NCBI GenBank assembly: GCA_965660625.1
Contig: CBFIAR010000015.1
Location: 23,778 to 87,777, forward strand
Length of the DNA stretch: 64,000 bases
Reading direction: 5' to 3'
From: Glaciecola sp965660625
Lineage (GTDB): Bacteria > Pseudomonadota > Gammaproteobacteria > Enterobacterales > Alteromonadaceae
Shown here: piece by piece, positions 46,035 through 54,422 of the stretch
How the letters are laid out: every line of letters begins with the position of its first letter
How positions within the stretch are numbered: position 1 is the first letter of the stretch
Notes under the pieces: model-generated
The model's input: the letters and a program-made list of their open reading frames with translations, nothing else
What the model was told of the DNA's origin: nothing
Database searches by the model: none
Made by a program: the position numbers and the translations under genes

Positions 46035-47627
46035 TTATCTTACTACATTAGTGGTGCTGGATTGGCTTGCTTTTTTTACTGAATACATTGATTGATCAGC
46101 TGACTTTAGCATCGCATTGATTGAGTCCGGCGCAGATTCAAACACAACATGTCCGACGCTTGCACTCATTTTGACATTTTCGTTCCCTTCGATACGAACA
46201 CACAAATCACTCAGTCTAGCGCGCATTCTTGAAGCAAGAACGTTAGCCTCTTTTTGATTGTCGAAATGCCCCAATACAACAAATTCATCACCTCCAATGC
46301 GACCGACTACATTCTCGCCACGTACCTGATTTTTGATGATTTTAGCAATAACCTCTAGCAATTTGTCACCGCAGTCATGCCCATAGGTGTCATTAATCAG
46401 TTTAAAGTCATCGATATCAATGTAAAGTAAACCCAGTACTCCTTCATGATGCCTTTGATAAGTTAATACCTCAGCAGCAATTTTTTCCCACCCGCGCCTA
46501 TTCAAAACATTGCACAAAACATCGGTATTCGCGTCAATTTGCGCTTTTATTGTCTCTATTTTTAGTATTTTGATACGCGATGAAACCACTATCGCTAAAA
46601 TAAATGCTTCTATAGAAAAGGCAATCATCAGTGCATAACGGTTTAAGAACTGACTTACATCGATAAATATCACACGAAAAACCATCGCTAATACCATCAG
46701 CAGCAAACTTAACAGTACTAACCAAGCATGTTTTACGCCTCTATAAGATTGTATAGAGATTAAGCCTATTATTGTAAGCATGAGTACTAGTGTTAAGTAG
46801 GCCATTATGTCAGCTAAGCTCGATGTAAACCGATTGTGATCAAGAAATAGCATAGCAATAGCAATCATAAGCACAAAAGCAGCAACGCTGGGCAAAACAT
46901 AGTCACTAATTTTAGGCCAAGTTAAATTTATGTCGGTAATTCTTACAATGAATGTTGTTGCTGTAAATACTGTCAGGCCGGCAAAGAGCAGGTAAAGTTG
47001 ATGATTAAGAAGAAACGCTTGCTCAGGTAAGTATATAGAGAGTTGCCCTTCTTGCAACAGAAAAAATGTCGAAGCACAAAATACATACATGCTATAAAGC
47101 TCAAACCGCTTATCTCCTAAGATTCTGCCCATGAGAAATATATAGAGAGTCAGGGTTAAGAACAGCCCATAAAATGCGCCCATGGTTATGTTATGGACAA
47201 GACTGAGATTAACGTAGCTAGCAAAGTCCTGCAAAATAAACTGCGTAGGGTGAAAATGATGACTTATAATTTCAAAGTCTGCTGAAAATTGACCGACCGG
47301 CAACACAAAAGAAGGATCGCTAGCCCGAATCTGGCTTATCAGCCCGTCTTGATCATCCCATGTAAAATCAACAATTTCATCACGGTCAAAACCAAATACA
47401 GCTTGCTGAGTTAACGAGCATGTTAAGTTTACAACACTATTCCCTAAGGGTAAGTCAATACGCACTTTTTCTGACATCTTAGGCGCTATCACAGTCTTAA
47501 CTTCGTTATTAACTAAGAGTGTCATTTGGCAACTATTATGCTGCGATGCCATCGCTTGAACATTATTGCTAAGCATTAGTAAGGACATCAGGACCAATGG
47601 CAAACACATATCAGACAAATACTTCAT
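46035..47627 (-). CDS. 7TM-DISM diguanylate cyclase
   Basis: A signal peptide (LPLVLMSLLMLSNNVQA), a periplasmic region of about 120 residues, seven transmembrane helices (about 150-370) and a C-terminal GGDEF domain are seen. The active site is canonical (GRIGGDEFVVLG), predicting cyclic-di-GMP synthesis. The upstream inhibitory site reads RGEN instead of RxxD, so product inhibition may be lost. The frame is open to 47699, but the ATG at 47627 gives a normal signal peptide and 530 residues. Confidence 0.9.
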   Translation of the reverse strand: MKYLSDMCLPLVLMSLLMLSNNVQAMASQHNSCQMTLLVNNEVKTVIAPKMSEKVRIDLPLGNSVVNLTCSLTQQAVFGFDRDEIVDFTWDDQDGLISQIRASDPSFVLPVGQFSADFEIISHHFHPTQFILQDFASYVNLSLVHNITMGAFYGLFLTLTLYIFLMGRILGDKRFELYSMYVFCASTFFLLQEGQLSIYLPEQAFLLNHQLYLLFAGLTVFTATTFIVRITDINLTWPKISDYVLPSVAAFVLMIAIAMLFLDHNRFTSSLADIMAYLTLVLMLTIIGLISIQSYRGVKHAWLVLLSLLLMVLAMVFRVIFIDVSQFLNRYALMIAFSIEAFILAIVVSSRIKILKIETIKAQIDANTDVLCNVLNRRGWEKIAAEVLTYQRHHEGVLGLLYIDIDDFKLINDTYGHDCGDKLLEVIAKIIKNQVRGENVVGRIGGDEFVVLGHFDNQKEANVLASRMRARLSDLCVRIEGNENVKMSASVGHVVFESAPDSINAMLKSADQSMYSVKKASQSSTTNVVR

Positions 47628-47738
47628 AGAATAACAACCGAGTTTTAAAATGGTACATACAGGAAAAAAGATCGCTCGAGTATAATCGTAACTTTGCACC
47701 GCACAGAATGCAACGTGATAAGACCTTATTAGGCTGTG

Positions 47739-48023
47739 CTAATTGATAATAGCAACAGTAGAGTCTTGAAGTACCGACGCCGCATCCGCTCGGTCAATTA
47801 TTTTGATCAAAGCAGTTTGAATTATTTCATCATCTCTGGCATCGGATTGACTGTTCAAGCGTTCTTCTTGAACCTTATCGCCTTCTTGCGCAGTAAACTG
47901 AATCACAACCATAGTCGCGCAAGTAGGATCTGCTCCAAAATAGCTTATAGAAATAAGGGGATAGCCTTTAAAGCCTTTGTTAACTTGTTTCGCAATGCGC
48001 TTTTTTGCTTTATCTACCTGCAT
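47739..48023 (-). CDS. Small hypothetical protein
   Basis: A 94-residue frame reads on the same strand and just upstream of the GGDEF gene. Composition looks genuinely coding: KKRIAKQVNKGFKGYPLISI, YFGADPTCATMVVIQF and a Lys/Glu/Asp-rich alpha-beta pattern without transmembrane helices. I do not recognise the family. The overlapping plus-strand frame (47736-48083) has a less protein-like composition. Confidence 0.6.
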   Translation of the reverse strand: MQVDKAKKRIAKQVNKGFKGYPLISISYFGADPTCATMVVIQFTAQEGDKVQEERLNSQSDARDDEIIQTALIKIIDRADAASVLQDSTVAIIN

Positions 48024-48205
48024 GATCTTTCCTCAGTCAAATTTTTAAGAATAGCATCATCGTGCGCTATTTGTGAGTATTAATACTTCACATTGGTGGT
48101 TGCATAACGCCATTTTTGGAATGAAAACTGTAAACGCTTCGTATTAAAAAGTACTATGTAAAACAGTCTCATATAAAAGCGATTTATTATTAAAAGGAAG
48201 TAAGA

Positions 48206-48817
48206 GTGAATATTGAACTAAACAATATGTCGAGCACCGCCATTTATCACTTAATGACACAAACTGTGATACCGCGCCCAATAGCTTGGGTCTTATCAAA
48301 AAATAACAACGACTCGCTGAACCTTGCTCCCTTTTCATATTTTAACGCTGTGTGCAGCGATCCTCCTTTATGCATGCTTTCAATGGGTAAAAAACCAGAC
48401 GGCACAGCCAAAGATACGGTTACCAACTTAATTGAAGAGGCTTATTGTGTTGTGCATATTGCTCACGCACAGCAAGCCGATGTGGTCACCGCAACTGCGG
48501 CCACACTCCATTATGGTGACAGTGAAATTAAAGCCAATCAAATTAGACTTGTTGATCATGCGGACTGGCCCTTACAGCGAATTGCCGATTGCCCTATTGC
48601 ATATTTATGTAAAGTGCATAGCACTCAAGAAATTGGTAACGTTCAACAGCAAATTATATTTGTCGAAGCTATTGAATTGTACATTGACGATAAGGCAGTT
48701 AGTCAAAGCAACAATCGCATTCAAGTAGATGCCCTAAAAGTAAATCCGCTGGCAAGATTAGGCGCTAGTCAGTATGCAAACTTAGGTGAAGTTTTTACCC
48801 TGTCTCGACCAAGTTAA
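48206..48817 (+). CDS. Flavin reductase family protein (FMN-binding split barrel)
   Basis: This 203-residue protein has the flavin-reductase-like split-barrel pattern: VIPRPIAWVLSKN, NLAPFSYFNAVCSDPPLCML and KDTVTNLIEEAYCVVHI. It probably binds FMN and reduces flavin or an unknown substrate. The start is GTG at 48206 with AAGGA about 8 bases upstream. It is isolated and convergent with ybbP. Confidence 0.88.
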   Translation: MNIELNNMSSTAIYHLMTQTVIPRPIAWVLSKNNNDSLNLAPFSYFNAVCSDPPLCMLSMGKKPDGTAKDTVTNLIEEAYCVVHIAHAQQADVVTATAATLHYGDSEIKANQIRLVDHADWPLQRIADCPIAYLCKVHSTQEIGNVQQQIIFVEAIELYIDDKAVSQSNNRIQVDALKVNPLARLGASQYANLGEVFTLSRPS

Positions 48818-48944
48818 CATGCCCAGAGTCGCCCAGTAACTTAAGGCCTCTTTAACGAAATCAAGCGGCTAGAGTCTGTTGACGCGGGGTAAGACCTGGG
48901 CAAACAATTGACGTCACAGCCTATCTAGCTGCGCTGAGTAAACG

Positions 48945-51461
48945 TTACACCATTTTTCTAAGCAATTCCCCCGTATTCAGGCTTAATAAGCGCCAACACC
49001 CAATAGCTCCAAGTAAACCAACGGTTAGCGCACCAACCACCGGCGCTATAACCCAATATTCAAGATGCAAGCCCGCTTCCATTTTAAACACTTTTGTCTG
49101 CAGCATATACAAACTAAATTCATTTGATATCGCCGCCATGAGGCCCGCTACTAGTCCGATAATAATGAACTCGTTGATTACACTAAAGCGAATCATCCAC
49201 CCTTTAGCTCCTAATGTGCGCAAGATGGCCAATTCTTGCAAGCGTTCATCCATGCTGGCCTGAACTTGTGCTATCAGCACTAAAGTACCTGCTATTAGCA
49301 CCAGTATAAGAATAAACTCTACTGCCATGGATACTTGATCAATTATCTCCCGGAGCTGGTTTATCCTGGCATCCACGTCAAACAAAGTCACGCTAGCGAA
49401 AGGCGCCATCAGCTTAGTTATCTCAGCTTTACGTGACTCATCTAAGTGAAAGCTTGTAATGTAGGTAGCAGAAAAATTCGCCAATGCTTTTGGATGAAGC
49501 ACAAAGAAAAAATTAGGTTGCATTGTTTGCCAATTCACTTCGCGCAAACTGGTAACCGTTGCTTTAATCACTTCACTACCGATATTGAAGGTCAACTCAT
49601 CACCAAGCTTAATATCCAATCGATCCGCTATTTCAGCTTCAATCGATAATGGATAAGGTTCACCTTCTTGCCATGAGTCGAGCCATTCACCCTCGATGAT
49701 CTTATTCCCTATTTGCAGCTGGGTGCCCCAAGTGAGGTTTGCTTCTCTACCTAAACCTTGTCGCCCTTCATCTGCCACTTCTTTATCTTCTTTAGTAACT
49801 TCAGTGCGAATTTTCTCATCGTTAATTGCAACGAACCGGCCGCGCGCAACCGGAAAAAAATCACCTGACTGAATGTTATTTTGCGCAAATTGATCCTCTA
49901 AACCAGCTCGTTGACTCTCTGTTACGTTAGAAACAAAATAATTTGGGGTACCTTCTGGCAGTTGATCGCGCCACTGCGCTACCATGTCGTTGCGCATGAC
50001 CAAAACTACCAATAACAGCATAATGGTTATTGAGAAACTTATTAACTGTACGCTGTTACCCATTGCTCTGCGGCGGATGCGCGCCCACGCTAAGGTCCAT
50101 GAGCCCATGCTGCCACTGCCCAATTTACGCCCCAACATGATAAGCAAATGCGTTACACCGAGTAGCAATACGACTAAAATAATCCCGGATATAAACAATA
50201 TTGAACTAATCATCAGGTCTTGGCTGTAAATCCACATTAATAGAAACACAGCAATACCTGAAGTCGCGAACTGCAGTGCTTTAGAAGACAGGGTTGAATC
50301 AATATCCCGTCTTAATACACGCAAGGGTGGCACCGAAAATAGTTGCAGTAGTGGATATAGCGAAAATAAAACCGAACAAATCACCCCCGTAAATACCGCA
50401 ATAGCGAGTGGTCGCCAGTGCCAAATATCAAGTGATACTTCGACTATGTCTGCTAATAATGAAACCACTGCATGTTGTAAAACAAAGCCAGCAAGAATAC
50501 CTATGATGATGCCAAGCAGCGTAATAAAACAAATTTGTAGCAAGTAAATACGTTGCACCATGGTTTTGCCTGCACCTAGCGTTTTCATAATCGCAACAGG
50601 ATCGAAGTGACGCTGACTGTAGCGCTGCGCAGCAACGGCAATTGACACGGCAGCCAACACGATGGCTAACAAACTGGCGAGTAAAAAGAACTGCTCAGCA
50701 CGCGCAATTGAGCGCCCGATGGCGGACTCATCGTCTTCTATCGATGTCCAGCGATGCACTTCTCTATTAAGTTGAGGACGCAGCCAATCGTAATAGTCGT
50801 CGAGGTCGCCGCTATCACCGGTGAAATAGTATTTGTAGCTTACTCGGGAACCTGGACCTGTAACGTTGGTCTTTTCTAAGTCTTCGGTGGACATCAAAAC
50901 AATGGGGTCAGCGTTAAATACACTAAACCCTGCGTCTGGAATGCCACTTAATACTTTGGTGACGTTAAAACTTGCATCACCAATATCGATACTGCCGCCT
51001 AGTTCAACCTTCACTAACTGAAACAAGCGTGAGTCAATCCAAACTTCCCCCGGCTGAGGGGATTCGGTGGTTTCTTCAGGCACACCGAAAGCTTGTTGTG
51101 ATACTTTGATACTGCCTTTCAATGGGTAGCTTGTATCCACCGCACGAAGGTCAGCAAGTGCCAATTCTTCAGCGCCAAAGACCATCGACCTTGTGCTGAC
51201 TTGATAAGCCGTATTAAGCTTGTAGTCAGATGCTTTATTTATCCACGCATCATCAACAACTTCTCGAGAACGTAACTGCCTATCTGCAGCAATAAATTCA
51301 GCTGAACGTTCTGTGAGTGCCCCCTGTAAACGTGCACTGAACAATGACAAAGAGAGAACAGAGCCGACAGAGAGCACAATCGCCAGCAAAATAATGGTGA
51401 GTTCGCCGCGTTTCGCTTCATGCTTAAACAGACGCCATGCTAATTGAAATACGGTTGACAT
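48945..51461 (-). CDS. ybbP: FtsX-like ABC transporter permease (YbbP)
   Basis: This 838-residue permease has about ten transmembrane helices in the arrangement of two FtsX domains around large periplasmic segments. TM1 is in LTIILLAIVLSVGSVLSLSL. FtsX blocks occur around 255-370 and 700-830, the second ending LLSLNTGELLRKMV. It lies 1 base after ybbA. The role is thought to be lipid or fatty-acid-related export, from linkage to the lipase/thioesterase TesA. Confidence 0.93.
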   Translation of the reverse strand: MSTVFQLAWRLFKHEAKRGELTIILLAIVLSVGSVLSLSLFSARLQGALTERSAEFIAADRQLRSREVVDDAWINKASDYKLNTAYQVSTRSMVFGAEELALADLRAVDTSYPLKGSIKVSQQAFGVPEETTESPQPGEVWIDSRLFQLVKVELGGSIDIGDASFNVTKVLSGIPDAGFSVFNADPIVLMSTEDLEKTNVTGPGSRVSYKYYFTGDSGDLDDYYDWLRPQLNREVHRWTSIEDDESAIGRSIARAEQFFLLASLLAIVLAAVSIAVAAQRYSQRHFDPVAIMKTLGAGKTMVQRIYLLQICFITLLGIIIGILAGFVLQHAVVSLLADIVEVSLDIWHWRPLAIAVFTGVICSVLFSLYPLLQLFSVPPLRVLRRDIDSTLSSKALQFATSGIAVFLLMWIYSQDLMISSILFISGIILVVLLLGVTHLLIMLGRKLGSGSMGSWTLAWARIRRRAMGNSVQLISFSITIMLLLVVLVMRNDMVAQWRDQLPEGTPNYFVSNVTESQRAGLEDQFAQNNIQSGDFFPVARGRFVAINDEKIRTEVTKEDKEVADEGRQGLGREANLTWGTQLQIGNKIIEGEWLDSWQEGEPYPLSIEAEIADRLDIKLGDELTFNIGSEVIKATVTSLREVNWQTMQPNFFFVLHPKALANFSATYITSFHLDESRKAEITKLMAPFASVTLFDVDARINQLREIIDQVSMAVEFILILVLIAGTLVLIAQVQASMDERLQELAILRTLGAKGWMIRFSVINEFIIIGLVAGLMAAISNEFSLYMLQTKVFKMEAGLHLEYWVIAPVVGALTVGLLGAIGCWRLLSLNTGELLRKMV

Positions 51462-51462
51462 A

Positions 51463-52173
51463 CTATTCTCCAGAAACCACTTTCAGCGGCTGAATTTGCT
51501 CAGTGAGCTCACCAGCATGCATGCGCAGTTGGCGTTGACAGCGTTGTGCAAGCAGGTCGTCGTGAGTCACTAACACAAGCGTCGTATTTGATTCTTTGTT
51601 TAAATCAAACAACAAGTTTTCTACCTTCGTCGAGTTCGTCGAATCGAGGTTACCCGTCGGTTCATCCGCAAATAAAATCTTTGGATTCGTTATGAATGCT
51701 CTCGCGATAGCGACACGCTGTTGCTCACCGCCTGATAATTGATTAGGAAAGTGATTGGCTCGGTGCTCTAGCCCAACCTGCTCTAATATTTTCTGCGCCC
51801 GTTTTTTGGGTTCGGAGAGCCCTGCAATTTCAGCGGGTAACATGACGTTTTCGAGTGCTGTTAGACTTTGCACTAACATAAAACTTTGAAAAATAAATCC
51901 TACTTTTTCACCGCGAAGTCGAGCACGCTGCTCTTCATCCATCGCATGCAGAGCTTCGCCATCTATCATTATGTGGCCACCAGACACTTCGTCTAAACCG
52001 GCTAACAAACCAAGAAGTGTTGACTTACCTGAACCCGATGCGCCTATAATGGCAACTGATTCACCAGGTTTCACTGTAAAGCTAATGGGTTGAAGGATCT
52101 GTAATTCGCCTTCACTCGTAGTTACTTTCTTTATCACACTTTTCGTTTCAATCATTGCAGGAGCTGTTGTCAT
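51463..52173 (-). CDS. ybbA: ABC transporter ATP-binding protein (YbbA)
   Basis: The LolD/MacB-like ATPase has Walker A IGASGSGKSTLLGLLAGL, signature LSGGEQQRVAIARAF and Walker B ILFADEPTGNLD, then switch His in LVTHDD. The frame is open to 52257, but the ATG at 52173 gives 236 residues, the family length, and starts just 1 base from the divergent tesA frame. It is paired with ybbP. Confidence 0.94.
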   Translation of the reverse strand: MTTAPAMIETKSVIKKVTTSEGELQILQPISFTVKPGESVAIIGASGSGKSTLLGLLAGLDEVSGGHIMIDGEALHAMDEEQRARLRGEKVGFIFQSFMLVQSLTALENVMLPAEIAGLSEPKKRAQKILEQVGLEHRANHFPNQLSGGEQQRVAIARAFITNPKILFADEPTGNLDSTNSTKVENLLFDLNKESNTTLVLVTHDDLLAQRCQRQLRMHAGELTEQIQPLKVVSGE

Positions 52174-52174
52174 A

Positions 52175-52912
52175 GTGTTTTCTTTTTCAAATTCCGTAAA
52201 AATTAAGTCTATTGAGCGCACAAGAAGGCACTCGCTAGTAAATGTATGGGCAACCACTGTCTCACATCACTGCAGTAATGCATCAACAATCATTCGCGCC
52301 CTGCTACTCGTATGTCTTTTATTCCCTTTTTATAGCCATTCAGATCAGCAAGAATTACAGGAACATAAGCTTCTGGTATTAGGGGACAGCTTAAGCGCTG
52401 CATATGGGCTGACACAACAGCAAGGTTGGGTTTATTTGTTACGAAAGGCATGGGAAAGTGAAAACAAGTCAATTGCCGTTATTAATGGTGCTATCAGCGG
52501 CGATACTACTGATGGCGGATTATCACGTCTACCGCGACTATTGGACCTACACACCCCCACTCATTTACTGATTGAACTGGGTGGAAATGATGCCTTGCAG
52601 GGGCATAACCCAAGTAAAATAAGAGCCAATATTGAGAAAATGATTCAATTAACAAAACAAAGTAATGTTGAAGTGATACTTCAAGAGATGCAGATACCGA
52701 CAAACTATGGACGAAGATACACAGACATGTTTATGCGGGTATACAAAGATCTCGCTAAAGAATACGAAATCGCTTTGATTCCGTTTTTTTTAGAAGAGAT
52801 TGCTCTCAACAAAGAGCTAATGCAAAACGACGGTATCCATCCTACTGCAGAAGCACAACCGATGATCACAGCTTTATTGAAGCCACAGTTAGAAGCTTAT
52901 ATCTTAAATTAA
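52175..52912 (+). CDS. tesA: Acyl-CoA thioesterase I / lysophospholipase (GDSL esterase)
   Basis: TesA is a periplasmic SGNH hydrolase. Blocks seen: GDSLSAAYGL with the nucleophile Ser, the Gly in AISGDTTDGG, GGNDA, and DGIHPTA with the Asp/His pair. A signal peptide core is in RALLLVCLLFPFYSHS. The start is unclear. The only in-frame standard start is a GTG at 52175, giving a 40-residue n-region that nearly abuts the divergent ybbA start. An ATT at 52292 would give a normal short signal peptide. Divergence from ybbA-ybbP is conserved in E. coli. Confidence 0.92.
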   Translation: MFSFSNSVKIKSIERTRRHSLVNVWATTVSHHCSNASTIIRALLLVCLLFPFYSHSDQQELQEHKLLVLGDSLSAAYGLTQQQGWVYLLRKAWESENKSIAVINGAISGDTTDGGLSRLPRLLDLHTPTHLLIELGGNDALQGHNPSKIRANIEKMIQLTKQSNVEVILQEMQIPTNYGRRYTDMFMRVYKDLAKEYEIALIPFFLEEIALNKELMQNDGIHPTAEAQPMITALLKPQLEAYILN

Positions 52913-52924
52913 GATTGCCTTTTT

Positions 52925-53264
52925 TTAGAACTTCGCACTTATTGGCCATCGAAACGTTTGGCCAGCAAAGCGACCTTTGAGTATTACCTGAGCGCGATAC
53001 GAAGTACCTTACCATTAAGACCAGCCCAACGGCTGAAGGTGGTGCACTGCAAACCTGAATTGATAGTTGTTATATCGGTATCACCAGGACGGCCACCGCC
53101 GCCTTCGGTGAACAAGATAAAGAGCATAATTTTTCGATATTTTCACGCGCTGTATTGAATCCTTTGGCATGTCGCTTTTGTGCTTGAGTTAAACGAGCAC
53201 CATCTTGCGTCTTAGCAAGCCTTGCCTGTAACTCTTTCGAATATTGCTGTGTACAATTTGTCAT
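52925..53264 (-). pseudogene. Decayed acyl-CoA carboxyltransferase fragment
   Basis: Pieces of a carboxyl-transferase-domain protein (PF01039 type) appear in order but in different frames. From 53264, one frame reads RLAKTQDGARLTQ then KRHAKGFNTARENIEKLC, the usual N-terminal part. A second frame then reads LFTEGGGGRPGDTDITT and WAGLNGKVLRIA, which belongs well over 50 residues later in intact proteins. A third frame near 52955-52978 reads GRFAGQ, where families have GRCFAGN. This implies an internal deletion plus at least two frameshifts. The rest of the gene is absent. Confidence 0.75.
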
Positions 53265-53364
53265 TATTTTTCGTCATTGATATTCACACTCATTGTTCGC
53301 TATTTTCTTGTTACTGACGTATATTTTTAATGCCTATCATTCGAAAACTTCTAAAATAAATAAC

Positions 53365-53589
53365 TTATTCAACGTTAGGCTCATAAGTGAACACATCTTC
53401 TAAAGGTTTATTAAACACTAATGCAATTTTAAATGCGACTTCAAGTGAAGGACTGTATTTTCCTTTTTCTATTGCCATGATAGTTTGACGAGTCACCCCT
53501 ACTCGTTCAGCCAATTCTTGCTGTGTCATTTCATTCGCAAAGAAACGACACTCGCGAACCCTACTATTAATTTTATTCGCCGAAGCCAT
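53365..53589 (-). CDS. XRE-family HTH regulator (small)
   Basis: This 74-residue protein is essentially one helix-turn-helix: MTQQELAERVGVTRQTIMAI then EKGKYSPSLEVAFKIALVF, ending LEDVFTYEPNVE. It belongs to the YozG-like small Cro/CI regulators. It starts 2 bases after the stop of the membrane protein gene, so the pair is translationally coupled; similar HTH/membrane pairs are widespread. Confidence 0.93.
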   Translation of the reverse strand: MASANKINSRVRECRFFANEMTQQELAERVGVTRQTIMAIEKGKYSPSLEVAFKIALVFNKPLEDVFTYEPNVE

Positions 53590-53591
53590 TT

Positions 53592-54074
53592 TTATACCGC
53601 ATCCTTTCTATACAGATAGATTTGGTGTGCAAAGCGCACAATTTCAGAAAGAATTAGACTAAATAACAGCATGTGCATCTCAAACAAAGGGATTATGCTA
53701 GTGCGCTCTTCAACAAATGCTCCAAAACCAAACGTATGCGGTAAAATTAACTGACCAATCGTAATAACAACACCGATACTGAGCACCCAGTAGCCAGAGT
53801 TATTAGAAGTTAGAGAAATTGTTCTATCCCGTTCATCCCCTTCGAGCTCCGTTTTGTTGCGACTAGCTGCAGCAATGAGTGACTGAAAGATAATTTCAAT
53901 AATAATTAGATACAGTACAGCTGAACTCAAATTGTCCATAGCGAGATCAATCATCTCTTCAGGGTTGAGCATAGCGGGGTCCATTGTAAAAACTGAAATC
54001 GCGTAGTTACCGAAAATCAATAGCGTTACAAAAAGGGAAAGCCAGGTGCTCTTTTCTTTAAATGTCATGTTCAT
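53592..54074 (-). CDS. Small integral membrane protein paired with HTH regulator
   Basis: This 160-residue protein has about four transmembrane helices (near 12-30, 50-68, 94-112 and 128-148). A cytosolic loop, NKTELEGDERDRTISLTSNN, resembles the DERD motif of DUF2178-type membrane proteins that accompany small XRE regulators. No enzyme motif is visible. It is the first gene of the pair and may hold or sense for the regulator; that is inference. Confidence 0.8.
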   Translation of the reverse strand: MNMTFKEKSTWLSLFVTLLIFGNYAISVFTMDPAMLNPEEMIDLAMDNLSSAVLYLIIIEIIFQSLIAAASRNKTELEGDERDRTISLTSNNSGYWVLSIGVVITIGQLILPHTFGFGAFVEERTSIIPLFEMHMLLFSLILSEIVRFAHQIYLYRKDAV

Positions 54075-54422
54075 CGATGTTCTCTATAAAAGTTAAAAAA
54101 TCCGAACCTAGAGTAAATTAAATTCAACCTTATGTAAAATATTTTTAACATCGAATTAGGTAATAAGGCGTCATTTACCCTAATTATTATTGTTATACAT
54201 GCGCTTTAAGCGAATTATGGATTGTCGACCGTGTTGCTCCAAAGGTCTTCTTTCTGTAATAACGAACACGGAACAGTTTACTCGATTCCGCTTCGATTTA
54301 CATTCAAGCCAATTGCTACTTAGCTGTTTGTTGCGGCGTTATGTGTACCAAGAAAATATTTACTTTTAGAAAAGAATCAGACACGATGATTTTAAATAAA
54401 GATATAGAAAGGATGTATCAAA
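54075..54422. other. Intergenic region between the HTH module and the DPP-IV gene
   Basis: These 348 bases between divergent genes contain no convincing gene or RNA. They presumably hold both promoters, but I could not match a -35/-10 pair. An AAAGGA at 54407-54412 serves as ribosome site for the peptidase gene. Confidence 0.5.

Noticed and set aside
54325..54350. Sequence near GCGGCGTTATGTG resembling an integron attC end
   Set aside because: No matching inverse core site, hairpin arms or neighbouring cassettes are visible, so the match is likely chance.
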